Shown here piece after piece: positions 17,516 through 26,505 of a stretch of 64,000 nt of DNA. The first letter of the stretch is position 1; every line of letters begins with the position of its first letter. This DNA comes from JAXMAR01 sp046350295 (GTDB lineage: Bacteria > Planctomycetota > Planctomycetia > Gemmatales > Gemmataceae): the NCBI GenBank assembly GCA_046350295.1, contig JAXMAR010000044.1, forward strand, positions 1 to 64,000, given 5' to 3'. The notes under the pieces were generated by a model. That model was given only the letters and a program-made list of their open reading frames with translations. It was not told the origin of the DNA and ran no database searches. The position numbers and the translations under genes were made by a program.

Positions 17516-18261
17516 ATGGTCATGCAGCTCTACGGTGGACGATCTGCTGCCCCTGGAGGAATACGTCGGCGGCGGCGGGGTTCTTCGATTCCCATCGCCG
17601 CTATGTCGATCGCTATCGCCGCGTCCGCATCGGCCCGCGCCTCACGCTCATCTTCGAAAACCGGCAAACGCTCTGGTTCCGCGTCCAGGAAATCCTGCGC
17701 ATCGCCCGCCTGTCGGAGCCGACCGAGGTGCAGCAGGAACTGAACCTCTACAACCGCCTGCTCCCCAGCCGTAACCTCCTCCAGGCGGCGCTGCTCATCG
17801 ACATCGACGAGTCGCGCTTCGCCGCGGAGATGGCCCACTGGCGCGGCCTGCAAGGCGAGCACCTGCGCTTGACGGTCGGCGACGACTGGTTTCCCGCCAC
17901 ACTCGTCACCTGCCGGCCCGAGGACCGCTCCGTCGGCACGTCCCACTGGCTCCAGTTCCACGTCGACCCGACCGGCCGCGGCAAGCTCGCCGATCCCGAG
18001 CGGCCCGCCTTCTTCCGTTTCGTCAACGAGCACTACCAGCACCAGAGCGCGCCCCTGAGCGACGAGCTGCGCGAGAGCCTGGTGGATGACCTCAAGCGCT
18101 CGGAGGCCGACGGCGAGGCGCTGAGAAGACGGGCTGACGCCGCGCCCGTCTGCTACAATGATTCCATGGTACGTCCTGACGAATCGGAGATAGCCGATTC
18201 ATGCTGCACTCAGCTTGCGGGTGAAAGTCCCGTCGCGAGTAGGCGCCGGAGCAGCGCGTAG
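17516..18261 (+). CDS. DUF3501 family protein, frameshifted at start and running into the intron
   Basis: The N-terminus reads MVMQLY in one frame and VDDLLPLEEYVG in the next. From about 17577 the frame is steady: FFDSHRRYVDRYRRVRIGPR, LTLIFENRQTLWFRVQEILR and ELNLYNRLLPSRNLLQAALL, to LSDELRESLVDDLKRSE. This is the DUF3501 signature over nearly the family length (about 195 residues). DUF3501 genes often neighbour rubrerythrin or Fe-S protein genes; function is unknown. The annotated stop at 18261 lies inside the group II intron. The natural stop is probably a TGA at 18122 in the adjacent frame, lost through an indel. Confidence 0.78.
18154..18159 (+). promoter_or_regulatory. possible -10 box (TACAAT) at the intron junction
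   Basis: GCTACAATG lies just upstream of the apparent 5' intron boundary (18169) and resembles the hexamers before other genes in the window. It may be the promoter of the beta-CASP gene, now separated from it by the intron. Confidence 0.3.
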
Positions 18262-18722
18262 CAGGTCCCGGACGCACAAGGGGAGACCTTGGCGTCTGAG
18301 TGGGATGTCAAGAGCCCGTATGGAGTCGTACGACCTCATGGCGGGGAGCAAGTTCGCAGGCCCAGCGTTAGCGAACCCTGCAACCCCTCGTGATATAAGA
18401 ACCCGAAGGTCGAGTGGCCGAGCCGCTCATGTCACGGCGAAGGCAAGAGACTGCCTGTTAGAATGTCCGGAGGTGGGACGCTCGCGGGGTGAGAGGGAGG
18501 GCATGTGAACACGGCTTGGTGCGGAACAGGAGGGCCGTCGGCGGCCCACGTTGGGCGATGGCAGCTCACAAGCCGATGGCGAAGGGGAGTCGTGTCGGGC
18601 GGGAGTCCGAGGGGTTCGTAGTACCGTCGAAGCCGGCGAAAGTCGGTGGAGGGAAGGACCACTGCTTTGGTCACGATGGCGCGGGTAAGCGCTGAGGGCA
18701 TGGTCAAAGACCCAACTACCCC

Positions 18723-20042
18723 ATGACAAAGTGTTTGAGAACTCAACGCAGTCTGTTCGCGGCAGCCAAGCGGCATCGGGAGCGACGCTTTCACGCTTTG
18801 TACGACCGGATCTGGCGGATTGACGTTCTGCTGGAGGCGTGGCAGCGGGTGCGCAGCAACAAAGGGGCTGCGGGCATCGACGGCGAGACGCTGACGATGA
18901 TCGAGCGGCAAGGCGTCGGGCAGTTTCCTGTTGGACCTGCAAGACGTACTCCGTGCGGGGAAGCCTCCGGCCGCAACCGGTGCGTCGGCGATACATTCCC
19001 AAGGCGGATGGGCGGCAGCGGCCGCTGGGCATCCCGACGGTGCGGGATCGCGTCGTACAGATGGCGGCAAAGATCGTGTTGGAGCCGATCTTTGAAGCGG
19101 ACTTCGAGCCGTGCAGTTACGGCTTTCGTCCGCGCCCGCAGCGACGCGGGCATGGGGAGGCCATCCGTTTGACAGGTGGGCGACCACTATCACGTGGTGG
19201 ACGCGGACATTCAAGGCTTCTTCGATGCCATCAACCCAAGGACATCCTTCTGGAGCAAGTGGCGCGGAGGATTTCGGATCGGCGGGTGCTCAAGCTGTTG
19301 CGGCAATGGTTGCAAGCAGGCGTCATGGAGGATGGTCAGGTGCGGACGGCGACCGCCGGGGACTCCGCAAGGCCGGGGTCATTTCACCGTTGTTGGCGAA
19401 CGTACCTGAACGATCTGGACCGCATCTGGACGGCGACTTGTTCTCCTGGGTCAACTGGTGCGTTACGCGGATGACTTCGTCATCTTGTGCCGCACGCGGG
19501 CTCAGGCCGAGCAGGCGGCTACGGCTGAGGTGAGGATGATTCTGGATCAGCTGCGACTGCAACTGCATCCGACCAAGACACGATTGGTGGAGTTGGGCTT
19601 GGGGAAAGAGGGCTTCACGTTCCTGGGATGTTACCTGCGGATCGTGCGTTCGCACTTCAAGGGGCGACGCTATCTGTTCCGCTGGCCGTCTCCGCGAGCG
19701 ATGAAAGCGATCACCACCAAGATCCACGACCTCACCGAACCGCGGCGCTGGGCGTGGATGAAGGACATCCGGGAAGTGATCCGGGTGCTGAATCCGGTCC
19801 TGCGTGGCTGGGGCGGTTACTTCCGGACTGGCAACGCGTCGGCAAAGTTCAACGCGGTGGACAGCTACGTGCGTCAGCGGCTGCTTCGGCTGCTGGCTCG
19901 GCGTGGCGGCCAACGACGCTGGCAACCCGATGGGCGTCCGTTCCGGCCGAGCGCCTGGCCGCATCGCCGCTTCGTGACCGAGCATGGCCTGTATCAGTTG
20001 TTGGGCACGATCCGTTACCCGGGAGTCGCGCATGCTGTCTGA
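18723..20042 (+). pseudogene. ltrA: group II intron reverse transcriptase/maturase, frameshifted
   Basis: Pieces in all three frames reconstruct one intron-encoded protein of about 440 residues. MTKCLRTQRSLFAAAKRHRE and SNKGAAGIDGETL come first. RRRYIPKADGRQRPLGIPTV and PIFEADFEPCSYGFRPRP follow. HYHVVDADIQGFFDAIN supplies the first catalytic Asp. GVISPLLANV and MRYADDFVILC supply the YADD active site, and FTFLGCYLRIVRSHF comes after. The X/maturase region ends RWQPDGRPFRPSAWPHRRF and GLYQLLGTIRYPG. No HNH endonuclease domain follows, so mobility, if any, would not use second-strand cleavage. Six or more indels break the frame. Because neighbouring host genes are equally affected, this may be sequencing noise rather than decay. 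Confidence 0.85.
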
Positions 20043-20054
20043 GAAGACCAACGG

Positions 20055-20089
20055 TAAGCCGTATGCAGGAAATCCGCACGTACGGTTTG
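20055..20089 (+). ncRNA. group II intron domain V hairpin
   Basis: TAAGCCGTATGCAGGAAATC with TCCGCACGTACGGTTT forms the canonical domain V: AGC triad at the base, GAAA-type tetraloop region and a two-nucleotide bulge region. This is the catalytic core of the ribozyme and appears intact. Confidence 0.85.
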
Positions 20090-20141
20090 AACAGGGTCTC
20101 AGGAAACGGAGCCGGCGCGCCACCGCGCCTGAGACCTACCA

Positions 20142-21539
20142 ATGCTTGGTCCCGCCCGAACGTCTCCCCACGCCCTCTCCCTCACGTTCCACGGCGCCGC
20201 GCAATCCGTAACAGGCTCGATGCACCTCGTCGAAGCGGCGGGGGCACGCGTGCTGCTCGATTGCGGGCTCGTCCTGGGTCGACATCCCGATACGCGCCAG
20301 CGCAATCGCCTCTTCCCGTTCGACCCGGCCGGACTGGACGCCGTCGTTCTGAGCCACGCCCATGTCGACCATTGCGGCAACCTCCCCAACCTCGTCGGCC
20401 AGGGTTTTGGCGGACCCATCTTCTGCACCGCCGCGACACGCCGTTTGCTGGGCATCATGCTCGCCGACTCGGCGCGTATCCAGGCCGAGGAGGCGCGCAT
20501 CGACGAGATCCTCGGACGGGCCGACGAGTGCTCGACCGGCCAGCTGTATTCGAGCGGCGAGGTGGAGCGCACGCTGGCCCAGTGCGTGACGCTGCCTTAC
20601 GGACGGCCCCACGACATCCGCCCCGGCCTGGCCCTGACGTTGCACGACGCCGGCCATCTGCTCGGCTCGGCCATGGTCCACCTGGCGAGCGCCGGCGCCT
20701 CCTTGCTCTTCACAGGCGACCTGGGCCGCTCCGACCTGCGTTTTCTCAAGGCGCCCGAGGCGCTGCCCGCCGCCGACATGGTCGTGTGCGAGAGCACCTA
20801 CGGGGGCCGGCGCCATCCGCCCGTCGAGAAGCTGCGCGAAACGCTGCGAAAGGTGGTGCGGCGGACGATCGACCGGGAGGGCAAGGTGCTGGTCCCGGCG
20901 TTCAGCCTGGGGCGCGCGCAGATCGTCGTGCATTACCTGCGGCAATGGATGCGCGACGGCGCGCTGCCGGCGGCGCCCATCTTCGTCGACAGCGCCCTGG
21001 CGGCCGACATTGCCGAGGCGTACGCGCTGCACCCCGAATCGCTCGCGGTCCTGCCGGACGCCAACGGAAGCCACGCGCCGCGCTATGTCCGTGCGGCCGC
21101 GGAGAGTCGGGACCTGAGCCGGCGCCGCGGCCCGGCGATCATCGTCGCCTCCGGGGGCATGTGCGAGGCCGGCCGAATCCTCAACCACTTCGAGCACGGC
21201 CTGGACGATCCGCGCAACAGCGTCGTCCTCGTCAGCTACCAGGCGCCGGGCAGTCTGGGGCGGTCGCTTCTGGAGCGCGGGCCGAGCGTTCGCTTCCGGG
21301 GCAAGCGCTGGAACAAGTGGGCGGAGGTCGTCGACCTGAGCGGGTTCTCGGCCCACGCCGACCACGACGGGCTCCTGAATGCGCTGGCGCCGCTGCTGCC
21401 GAACGACCCGCGCATCTGCCTGGTGCACGGCGACATCGAAAACGCAACGCTGCTGGCGCGCGACCTGGAAGACCTCGGCTTCTGGCACGTCGACATCCCG
21501 CGGCGCGAGCAGACGGTGAGCCTGACGGCCAGAATGTGA
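20142..21539 (+). CDS. MBL-fold/beta-CASP ribonuclease-like protein
   Basis: This 465-residue cytoplasmic protein is of the CPSF73/Ysh1-like metallo-beta-lactamase class. Zinc motif 2 is VVLSHAHVDHCGNLP; LHDAGHLLGSAMV and FTGDLGRSDLRFL supply further ligands. The beta-CASP insertion carries ESTYGGRRHPP, and the conserved PAIIVASGGMCEAGRILNH follows. The RMMBL end has DLSGFSAHADHDGLL and CLVHGDIENATLLA. Bacterial members are exo- or endoribonucleases. The ATG at 20142 lies 2 nt after the inferred intron 3' end, so the intron separates this gene from its upstream leader. The natural fold begins at about residue 12 (LSLTFHGAAQSVTGS). Confidence 0.9.
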   Translation: MLGPARTSPHALSLTFHGAAQSVTGSMHLVEAAGARVLLDCGLVLGRHPDTRQRNRLFPFDPAGLDAVVLSHAHVDHCGNLPNLVGQGFGGPIFCTAATRRLLGIMLADSARIQAEEARIDEILGRADECSTGQLYSSGEVERTLAQCVTLPYGRPHDIRPGLALTLHDAGHLLGSAMVHLASAGASLLFTGDLGRSDLRFLKAPEALPAADMVVCESTYGGRRHPPVEKLRETLRKVVRRTIDREGKVLVPAFSLGRAQIVVHYLRQWMRDGALPAAPIFVDSALAADIAEAYALHPESLAVLPDANGSHAPRYVRAAAESRDLSRRRGPAIIVASGGMCEAGRILNHFEHGLDDPRNSVVLVSYQAPGSLGRSLLERGPSVRFRGKRWNKWAEVVDLSGFSAHADHDGLLNALAPLLPNDPRICLVHGDIENATLLARDLEDLGFWHVDIPRREQTVSLTARM

Positions 21540-21596
21540 GAAGCGCCGGGCGCCGCACGGCGACGAAGCTCGCTTTTTCCCCCACCCCGCCTTTGC

Positions 21597-21602
21597 TATA
21601 AG
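21597..21602 (+). promoter_or_regulatory. possible -10 box (TATAAG)
   Basis: TTTGCTATAAG lies 43 nt before the esterase ATG and matches the GCTANAA pattern seen before other genes here. A GGAGGAGCG ribosome binding site follows at about 21635. Confidence 0.35.
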
Positions 21603-21645
21603 CGTCGCTCGCGGCGAGCGCCGTTGTTGTTGCGGGAGGAGCGCC

Positions 21646-22641
21646 ATGAAGCGGCTTATCGCGGTCTCTGTCCTCCTGCTTTCCGGTTGCGCGGTCACCT
21701 CCATCCCCCTCTGGGGCCCGTCTTCCCCATCGTCCGCAACTTCTCCGGAGGTCCGCCGCCTGTCCGATGTCGCCTACTACTCCGGCAAGGACGCCGACGA
21801 CTTCCGCCATCGCGCCGACCTCTTCTTGCCCAGGAACAAGAACGATTTCCCGGTCGTCGTCTTCGTGCACGGCGGCGCCTGGGTCATGGGGGACAATCGC
21901 TGCTGCGGACTCTACTCGGCCGTGGCGGAGTATCTCGCCAAGGAAGGGATCGGCGTCGTCGTCCCCAATTACCGGCTCTCGCCTTCCGTCGTTCATCCGG
22001 AGCACGCGAAGGACATCGCTCGCGCCATCGCTTGGACCCACGCGCACATCGCGGACTACGGCGGCCGCCCGGATCGCCTCTTTCTGGCGGGCCACTCCGC
22101 CGGCGGCCATCTGGTCGCGCTTGTCGCCACCGACGAATCGTACCTGAAGAAGCACGGGCTCTCGAGCGCCGACATCAAGGGGGTGATCGCGGTGAGCGGC
22201 GTCTACGAGATTCCACCCGGCAAAGTGGAGGTCCGCCTCGGAGGGGCCGCCGCCAACGCCGTACACGGCGACGAGGCCTTGCCGCTGCGGAGCCCAACGC
22301 CGGACCCGCTCATCAAGCCCTTTGGCCCCGGCATTCCGGCCAGCGTCGATATCTACGGCCCCGCGTTCGGGTCCGACCCGGCCGTCCGCCGCCACGCGTC
22401 GCCGCTTGCCCACGTCCGCCCCGGGCTGCCGCCATTCCTCCTCGTTTGTGCCGAGCACGATCTGCCGACGCTGCCCGAGATGGCGAAGACGTTCGAGCGG
22501 GCGTTGCTCGAGGAGCGCTGTGACGTTCGCCTGTTGCGCGTCGAAAAACGCAATCACAATTCGATCCTTTTCATGGCGACCAACGCGGAGGATCCCGTGG
22601 GCCGGGCCATGCGCGATTTCATCAAGGACACGACGCGCTGA
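21646..22641 (+). CDS. alpha/beta-hydrolase lipoprotein (BD-FAE-like esterase)
   Basis: This 331-residue protein has a lipoprotein signal (AVSVLLLSGC, lipobox LSGC, Cys17), so it is probably anchored in a membrane facing out of the cytoplasm. The hydrolase core shows the oxyanion motif VFVHGGAWVMGD, then VVPNYRLSPS and the nucleophile elbow AGHSAGGHL (Ser in GHSAGG). The Asp and His come late: VCAEHDLPTL and EKRNHNSIL. This hormone-sensitive-lipase/kynurenine-formamidase-like group cleaves short esters, including acylated sugars. It is followed by glycosyltransferase and kinase genes, so a role in envelope polymer processing is possible. Confidence 0.88.
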   Translation: MKRLIAVSVLLLSGCAVTSIPLWGPSSPSSATSPEVRRLSDVAYYSGKDADDFRHRADLFLPRNKNDFPVVVFVHGGAWVMGDNRCCGLYSAVAEYLAKEGIGVVVPNYRLSPSVVHPEHAKDIARAIAWTHAHIADYGGRPDRLFLAGHSAGGHLVALVATDESYLKKHGLSSADIKGVIAVSGVYEIPPGKVEVRLGGAAANAVHGDEALPLRSPTPDPLIKPFGPGIPASVDIYGPAFGSDPAVRRHASPLAHVRPGLPPFLLVCAEHDLPTLPEMAKTFERALLEERCDVRLLRVEKRNHNSILFMATNAEDPVGRAMRDFIKDTTR

Positions 22642-22737
22642 CGGGCTGACGGGCCAATCGGTTCTGCTCTTGCCCCATCCCACCCAAACGGGTCAAATGG
22701 CCGGGCGTTTCCCTTCCGAACCGTCGTGGATGGCCAG

Positions 22738-23748
22738 ATGCGCCTTGTCGCACTCGTTGACGCGCCGCAGCATGTTTGCGCCCGCTATCGCCTGGCCGCG
22801 TTCCGGCCCTATCTCGAAGCGGCCGGGCATGAGCTGACCCTCGCCTCCTGGCCCAAACGCTTCTTTCCCCGCCTCGCATTCGATCGCAGGCTGCGGCAGG
22901 CGGACCTCGTTATCGTCCAGCGCCGGCTCCTTTCCGCCTGGCGCCTCTTCCTGCTGCGCCGCGCCGCCCGGCGCTTCTGGTTCGATTACGACGACGCCGT
23001 TTTCCTCCGCGATTCCTATCACGCGCGCGGTCCCTATAGCGCCCGGCTGCGCCGCGGCTTTGCCCGCATGGTCGGCGCCGCCGAACGCGTCCTCGCCGGG
23101 AACTCCTTCCTTGCCCGCGAAGCCGCCTCGCATACGCGCCCGGACAAGATCGACGTCGTACCCACCTGCGTCGACGTCGCGCGCTACGTTCCCAAGCGAC
23201 ACGTTACCAGCGCACGCGTCGAGATGGTGTGGATCGGCTCCTCCAGCACCATGCAGGGACTGGACCTGGTGCGCGGCGACCTGGAGCGTTTGGGGGAGCG
23301 TCTGAGTTTCCTGGATTTTCGCGTCGTCTGCGACCGAGCCCCGACGTGGAACCATTTGCCGATCCTGTTTTCGCCGTGGTCGGAAGCGCGGGAGGCGGAG
23401 GATCTGGGCGGAGCCGACATCGGCGTCTCCTGGATTCCGGACGATGACTGGAGCCGGGGCAAGTGCGGCCTGAAGGTCCTCCAGTACATGGCGGCGGCGT
23501 TGCCGGTCGTGGCGAACGCGGTCGGCGTCCATCCGGAGATGATCGAGCATGAACGAACCGGCCTGCTCGTGCGGACACCGGCCGAGTTCGCCGCGGCGAT
23601 CGAGCGTCTGGCGTGCGACGCGGAATTGCGGCGGCGCCTGGGGGAGGCGGGACGGCGGCGCGTCGAAGAGAAGTATCACGTGGCGATCGGGGCGGCGCAA
23701 TGGCTGAATCTGCTCAACAAGACATCGAACGCGCGCCGCTGCGCCTGA
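22738..23748 (+). CDS. glycosyltransferase, GT-B fold (family 1/4-like)
   Basis: This protein of about 336 residues starts MRLVALVDAPQHVCARYRL. An in-frame GTG at 22726 is the alternative start. The N-terminal half has FDYDDAVFLRDS. The C-terminal Rossmann half has KIDVVPTCVDV, EMVWIGSSSTMQGL, the LGGADIGVSWIPDD region, CGLKVLQYMAAALPVVAN and GVHPEMIEHERTGLL. These are the donor-binding features of GT4-type enzymes that transfer sugars from nucleotide donors. Its last 49 nt overlap the following tandem-kinase gene, which indicates translational coupling. The pair probably builds and modifies a lipid-linked or surface glycan. Confidence 0.88.
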   Translation: MRLVALVDAPQHVCARYRLAAFRPYLEAAGHELTLASWPKRFFPRLAFDRRLRQADLVIVQRRLLSAWRLFLLRRAARRFWFDYDDAVFLRDSYHARGPYSARLRRGFARMVGAAERVLAGNSFLAREAASHTRPDKIDVVPTCVDVARYVPKRHVTSARVEMVWIGSSSTMQGLDLVRGDLERLGERLSFLDFRVVCDRAPTWNHLPILFSPWSEAREAEDLGGADIGVSWIPDDDWSRGKCGLKVLQYMAAALPVVANAVGVHPEMIEHERTGLLVRTPAEFAAAIERLACDAELRRRLGEAGRRRVEEKYHVAIGAAQWLNLLNKTSNARRCA

Positions 23749-25509
23749 GCGGCGAATTCGGGCCGCTGGTCGAAGTCGACGCCGGGGGCCGGCGCTGGCT
23801 CGTGCCGGCGCGTCTCAAGGATCGTCTGCTCGGACCGGATGGCCTGCGCCTCGAAGAGTGGCTTGCATCCGGCGCCGCGACGGTGGTCAAGACCGGGCCG
23901 CACCGCGTCGTCTACCGCGTCGCCCTGGACGACCTCACGTTCTTCGTCAAGCGCCACCTCACGCCCGACATCCGTTCGCGCTTGCGCCTCTGGCTGCGCT
24001 CCAACAAGGCGCGCTCCGAGTTCACGCTCGCCCGCGCCATCGCCCGGCGCGGCGCCGACAGTGTCGCGCCCCTCGCGCTGGGAGAGCCCGCCTCGCGCTG
24101 GGCGAGCGGCGAATCCTTCTTCCTGACTCATGCCCTGGAAGACGTGGAGCCGCTGCTCGATTTTCTCCTCCGGCTCCGCGCCGAGCCCTCCCCGCGGCGG
24201 CATGCCCGGCTGCGCCTCGAGCTGGCCCGTTGCTTCGGCGCCTGGGTCGCGCGCCTGCATCAAGCGGGAATCCGCCACAACGATCTCCACGCCGGCAACA
24301 TCCTTGTCCGTGTCGAACCGGCCGAGACGCTACGCCTGTTTCTCGTCGACCTCGAGGCCGTCCGGCTCGGGCCCCCGCTGGGAAAGAAGGCGAGCGCCGC
24401 CAACCTCATCATGCTCAACCGCTGGTTCATGCTCCGCGCCAGCCGGGCCGATCGCTTCCGCTTCTGGCGCTCCTACTTCCAGACGCGCTTTCCCCAGGCC
24501 GACGCGCCGGCCTGGCGCCGCTGGCGCGCCTTCGGCGTCGCGATCGAGCGGCAGACCCTTCTCTCCAACCTCGCCTTCTGGCGCGGCCGCGACCGCCGCT
24601 GCTTCAAGAACAACCGCTACTACCGCAAGCTGAGCGGCCACGGCGTCAGGGGCTACGCCATCGCGGAGGTTCGCCGCCCCGACCTCGAAAAGCTGCTCGC
24701 CGACCCGGACGCCCCGTTCAGCGCCCCCGGCGCCCGGCTCCTCAAGGATTCCCGCAGCTCCACTGTCGTCGAGATCGATCTGCCCGTCGATGGCGCCCTC
24801 CGTCGCGTCATTTACAAGCGCTTCCGCGCCACGCACTGGTACGATCCCTTCCGCTCTCTCCTCCGCTTGACCCCCGCGCTGCGCTCCTGGTTCTTCGGCC
24901 AGGCCTTCTGCGAGCGCGGCCTGCCCACGCCCCGCCCCCTCGCCGTCTTCCATCGCGTCAAGAACGGCATGCTCTGCGACGGCTACCTGATCACCGAGCG
25001 CATCGACGACGCCGAGAACCTCCTCGAGTTTCTGCGCCGCATGGAGGCGCTGCCCGCGCCGGAGCGCACGCCGCGCATCCGCACGGAGACCATGCGCATG
25101 GCCCGCATCCTGCGCGCGATGCACGAGCGCGGCCTCGATCACCGCGACCTCAAGGCGCACAACATCCTCGTCTCCGGCGAGCCGCGCACGCTGTCGTATC
25201 CGGGCCTCGCCGGCAACATCCGCCTCCTGCCCCATTACCCCTCGTCGATCTGGATCATCGACCTGGTCGGCGTCGAGCGCTACGGCCGCGTCCGCTGGTC
25301 GCGCCGCGTGCAGAACCTGGCCCGCCTCAACGTCAGCTTTTTGCGCACCGGCGCCATCTCCCGCACCGACCGCCTTCGCTTCCTGCGCGAGTACATGCGC
25401 TGGAGTCTGCACGGCGCCGACCACTGGAAGAAATGGTGGCGCGCCATCGAGCGCGCGACGCTGCTCAAGGTGGAGCCGCAACGATCGACGCGGACGGCCG
25501 CTTTCCTGA
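23700..25509 (+). CDS. tandem lipopolysaccharide-kinase-like (WaaP/KdkA) protein
   Basis: This protein of about 600 residues contains two complete Kdo/heptose-kinase-like domains. The first has FFVKRHLTPD (Lys), GIRHNDLHAGNILV (catalytic loop, HxDxxxxN) and FLVDLEAVRLG (DxE, DFG equivalent). The second has RVIYKRFRATHWYDPF, GLDHRDLKAHNILV and IIDLVGVERYG. WaaP-family kinases phosphorylate sugars of lipopolysaccharide core; the duplication suggests two sites or one dead copy, yet both retain catalytic residues. ATG 23700 overlaps the upstream glycosyltransferase. Homology ends near 25480. A probable one-base indel then carries the raw frame to 25670 across the convergent gene; TGA at 25507 is the likely true stop. 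Confidence 0.82.
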
Positions 25510-25513
25510 GTTG

Positions 25514-26484
25514 TTATTTCCCGAGCGCCTTCCCCAGCTCGCTCCAGCCGCGCACCGTTCCACCCCTGGCAGGGCGGCGCCGTCGCCGATCAGCAGCGTG
25601 CGCCAACCCGCCGCCTGGAAGCGCTCCGCCGCGGCCGGGTCCGCCGTCACCGCGACACGCCTGTCCGTGAACTTCTCCTTCAGCTCACCCAGAAGGGCGG
25701 AGGTAGCCGCCGCAAGATCGCCGGGGTACTCCGGCCGCCCGAGGATCGGCCCTTCCGGCAGCGCGGTGGGAACGACGCCGAAGCGATAGCGCGTCCAGAC
25801 ACGTCGCTTCTGATAGTCCGGCGGCGCATCCGGCTCCAGCGCCAGATAGACGATCTGGTAGCCGAGGCGCTGCGCTTCCTGCAACGCCGGCGGCGCCTCG
25901 GGCACGGCCGCCGGGTTCTGAGCGTTGCTCTTCTTCCATTCCTCCACGCCGGCGATGGACAACGTCCCCTCGACGCTCACGACGAGCAACGGCGTCGCCG
26001 CAGGTCGCACATAGATCACCCCCTGGTCCTTGACGCCGCTCTGCCGCTCGCCGCCCGGGCAGTTCGCCTCGAAGGCGATTTGCGTCAGGAGAAGCCCCGG
26101 TTTCAAGGTCGCCCGCGCGAGGGAGGCGCTGGTGACCTCCGTCTTCGCTTGCAGCAACTCCTGTCCGGGCAACGGCAACCGGCTCTCCTGGAAGATGACC
26201 GTCCGTCCCGCCACCGGAGCGTCCCCTTCCTTCACATCGAAGATGGCGCGCACGACCACTTCGTCTTCCGGCCGCGTCAGCACGTCAAACGTCACGATGG
26301 CCGGCAGGCCGGTCGGCGTGCGCGGCAAGAGCAGCCAGACGACCAGCGCCATGGCCGCCAGAAACACGAGCCCCAGCCAGAACCCCCACCGGCGCGGCGA
26401 GGGTCGCTCCTGCTTCAGCGTCGCCTGGAGCTTTTGCTTCCAGGGATCGGGGGCGGTTTCAGCGGGCGCGTCTTTCTTGTTCAT
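25514..26484 (-). CDS. single-pass membrane protein with degenerate HAD-like domain
   Basis: This protein of about 320 residues has a charged 33-residue N-terminus, one transmembrane helix (about residues 34-52) and a large domain beyond it. Residues 60-165 look like a beta-sandwich (FDVLTRPEDEVVVRAIF). The C-terminal part, VVSVEGTLSIAGVEEW and LQEAQRLGYQIVYLALEPD through RFQAAGWRTLLIGDGAALPG, resembles a haloacid-dehalogenase/lipin-like fold. The first Asp normally found in motif I is missing, so catalysis is doubtful. A one-base indel near 25555 shifts the end; the frame ending GWSELGKALGK stops at 25514, whereas the raw frame runs to 25465. The function is unassigned. Confidence 0.65.
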
Positions 26485-26505
26485 GCCGTCTTCCTATTGC
26501 TTGGA

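Larger units (their letters stand above)
18169..20139 (+). mobile_element. group II intron with reverse transcriptase
   Basis: A structured non-coding 5' part (about 18169-18722) contains GGGTGAAAGTCCC-type domain I sequence. It starts GTACG, a variant of the GTGYG 5' consensus. The intron protein follows from ATG 18723. Domain V is recognisable at about 20055-20089 as a 34-nt hairpin (AAGCCGTATGCAGGAAATCC and CACGTACGGTTT, with the AGC triad). Domain VI is formed by GGTCTCAGG pairing with CCTGAGACC, followed by CTAC. The 3' splice site is probably after 20139. The intron sits between DUF3501 and the beta-CASP gene. The exact boundaries are inferred by eye. Confidence 0.85.

Noticed and set aside
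18723..20042. Retron or retroviral-type reverse transcriptase
   Set aside because: The domain V hairpin downstream and the maturase-type C-terminus identify a group II intron protein.
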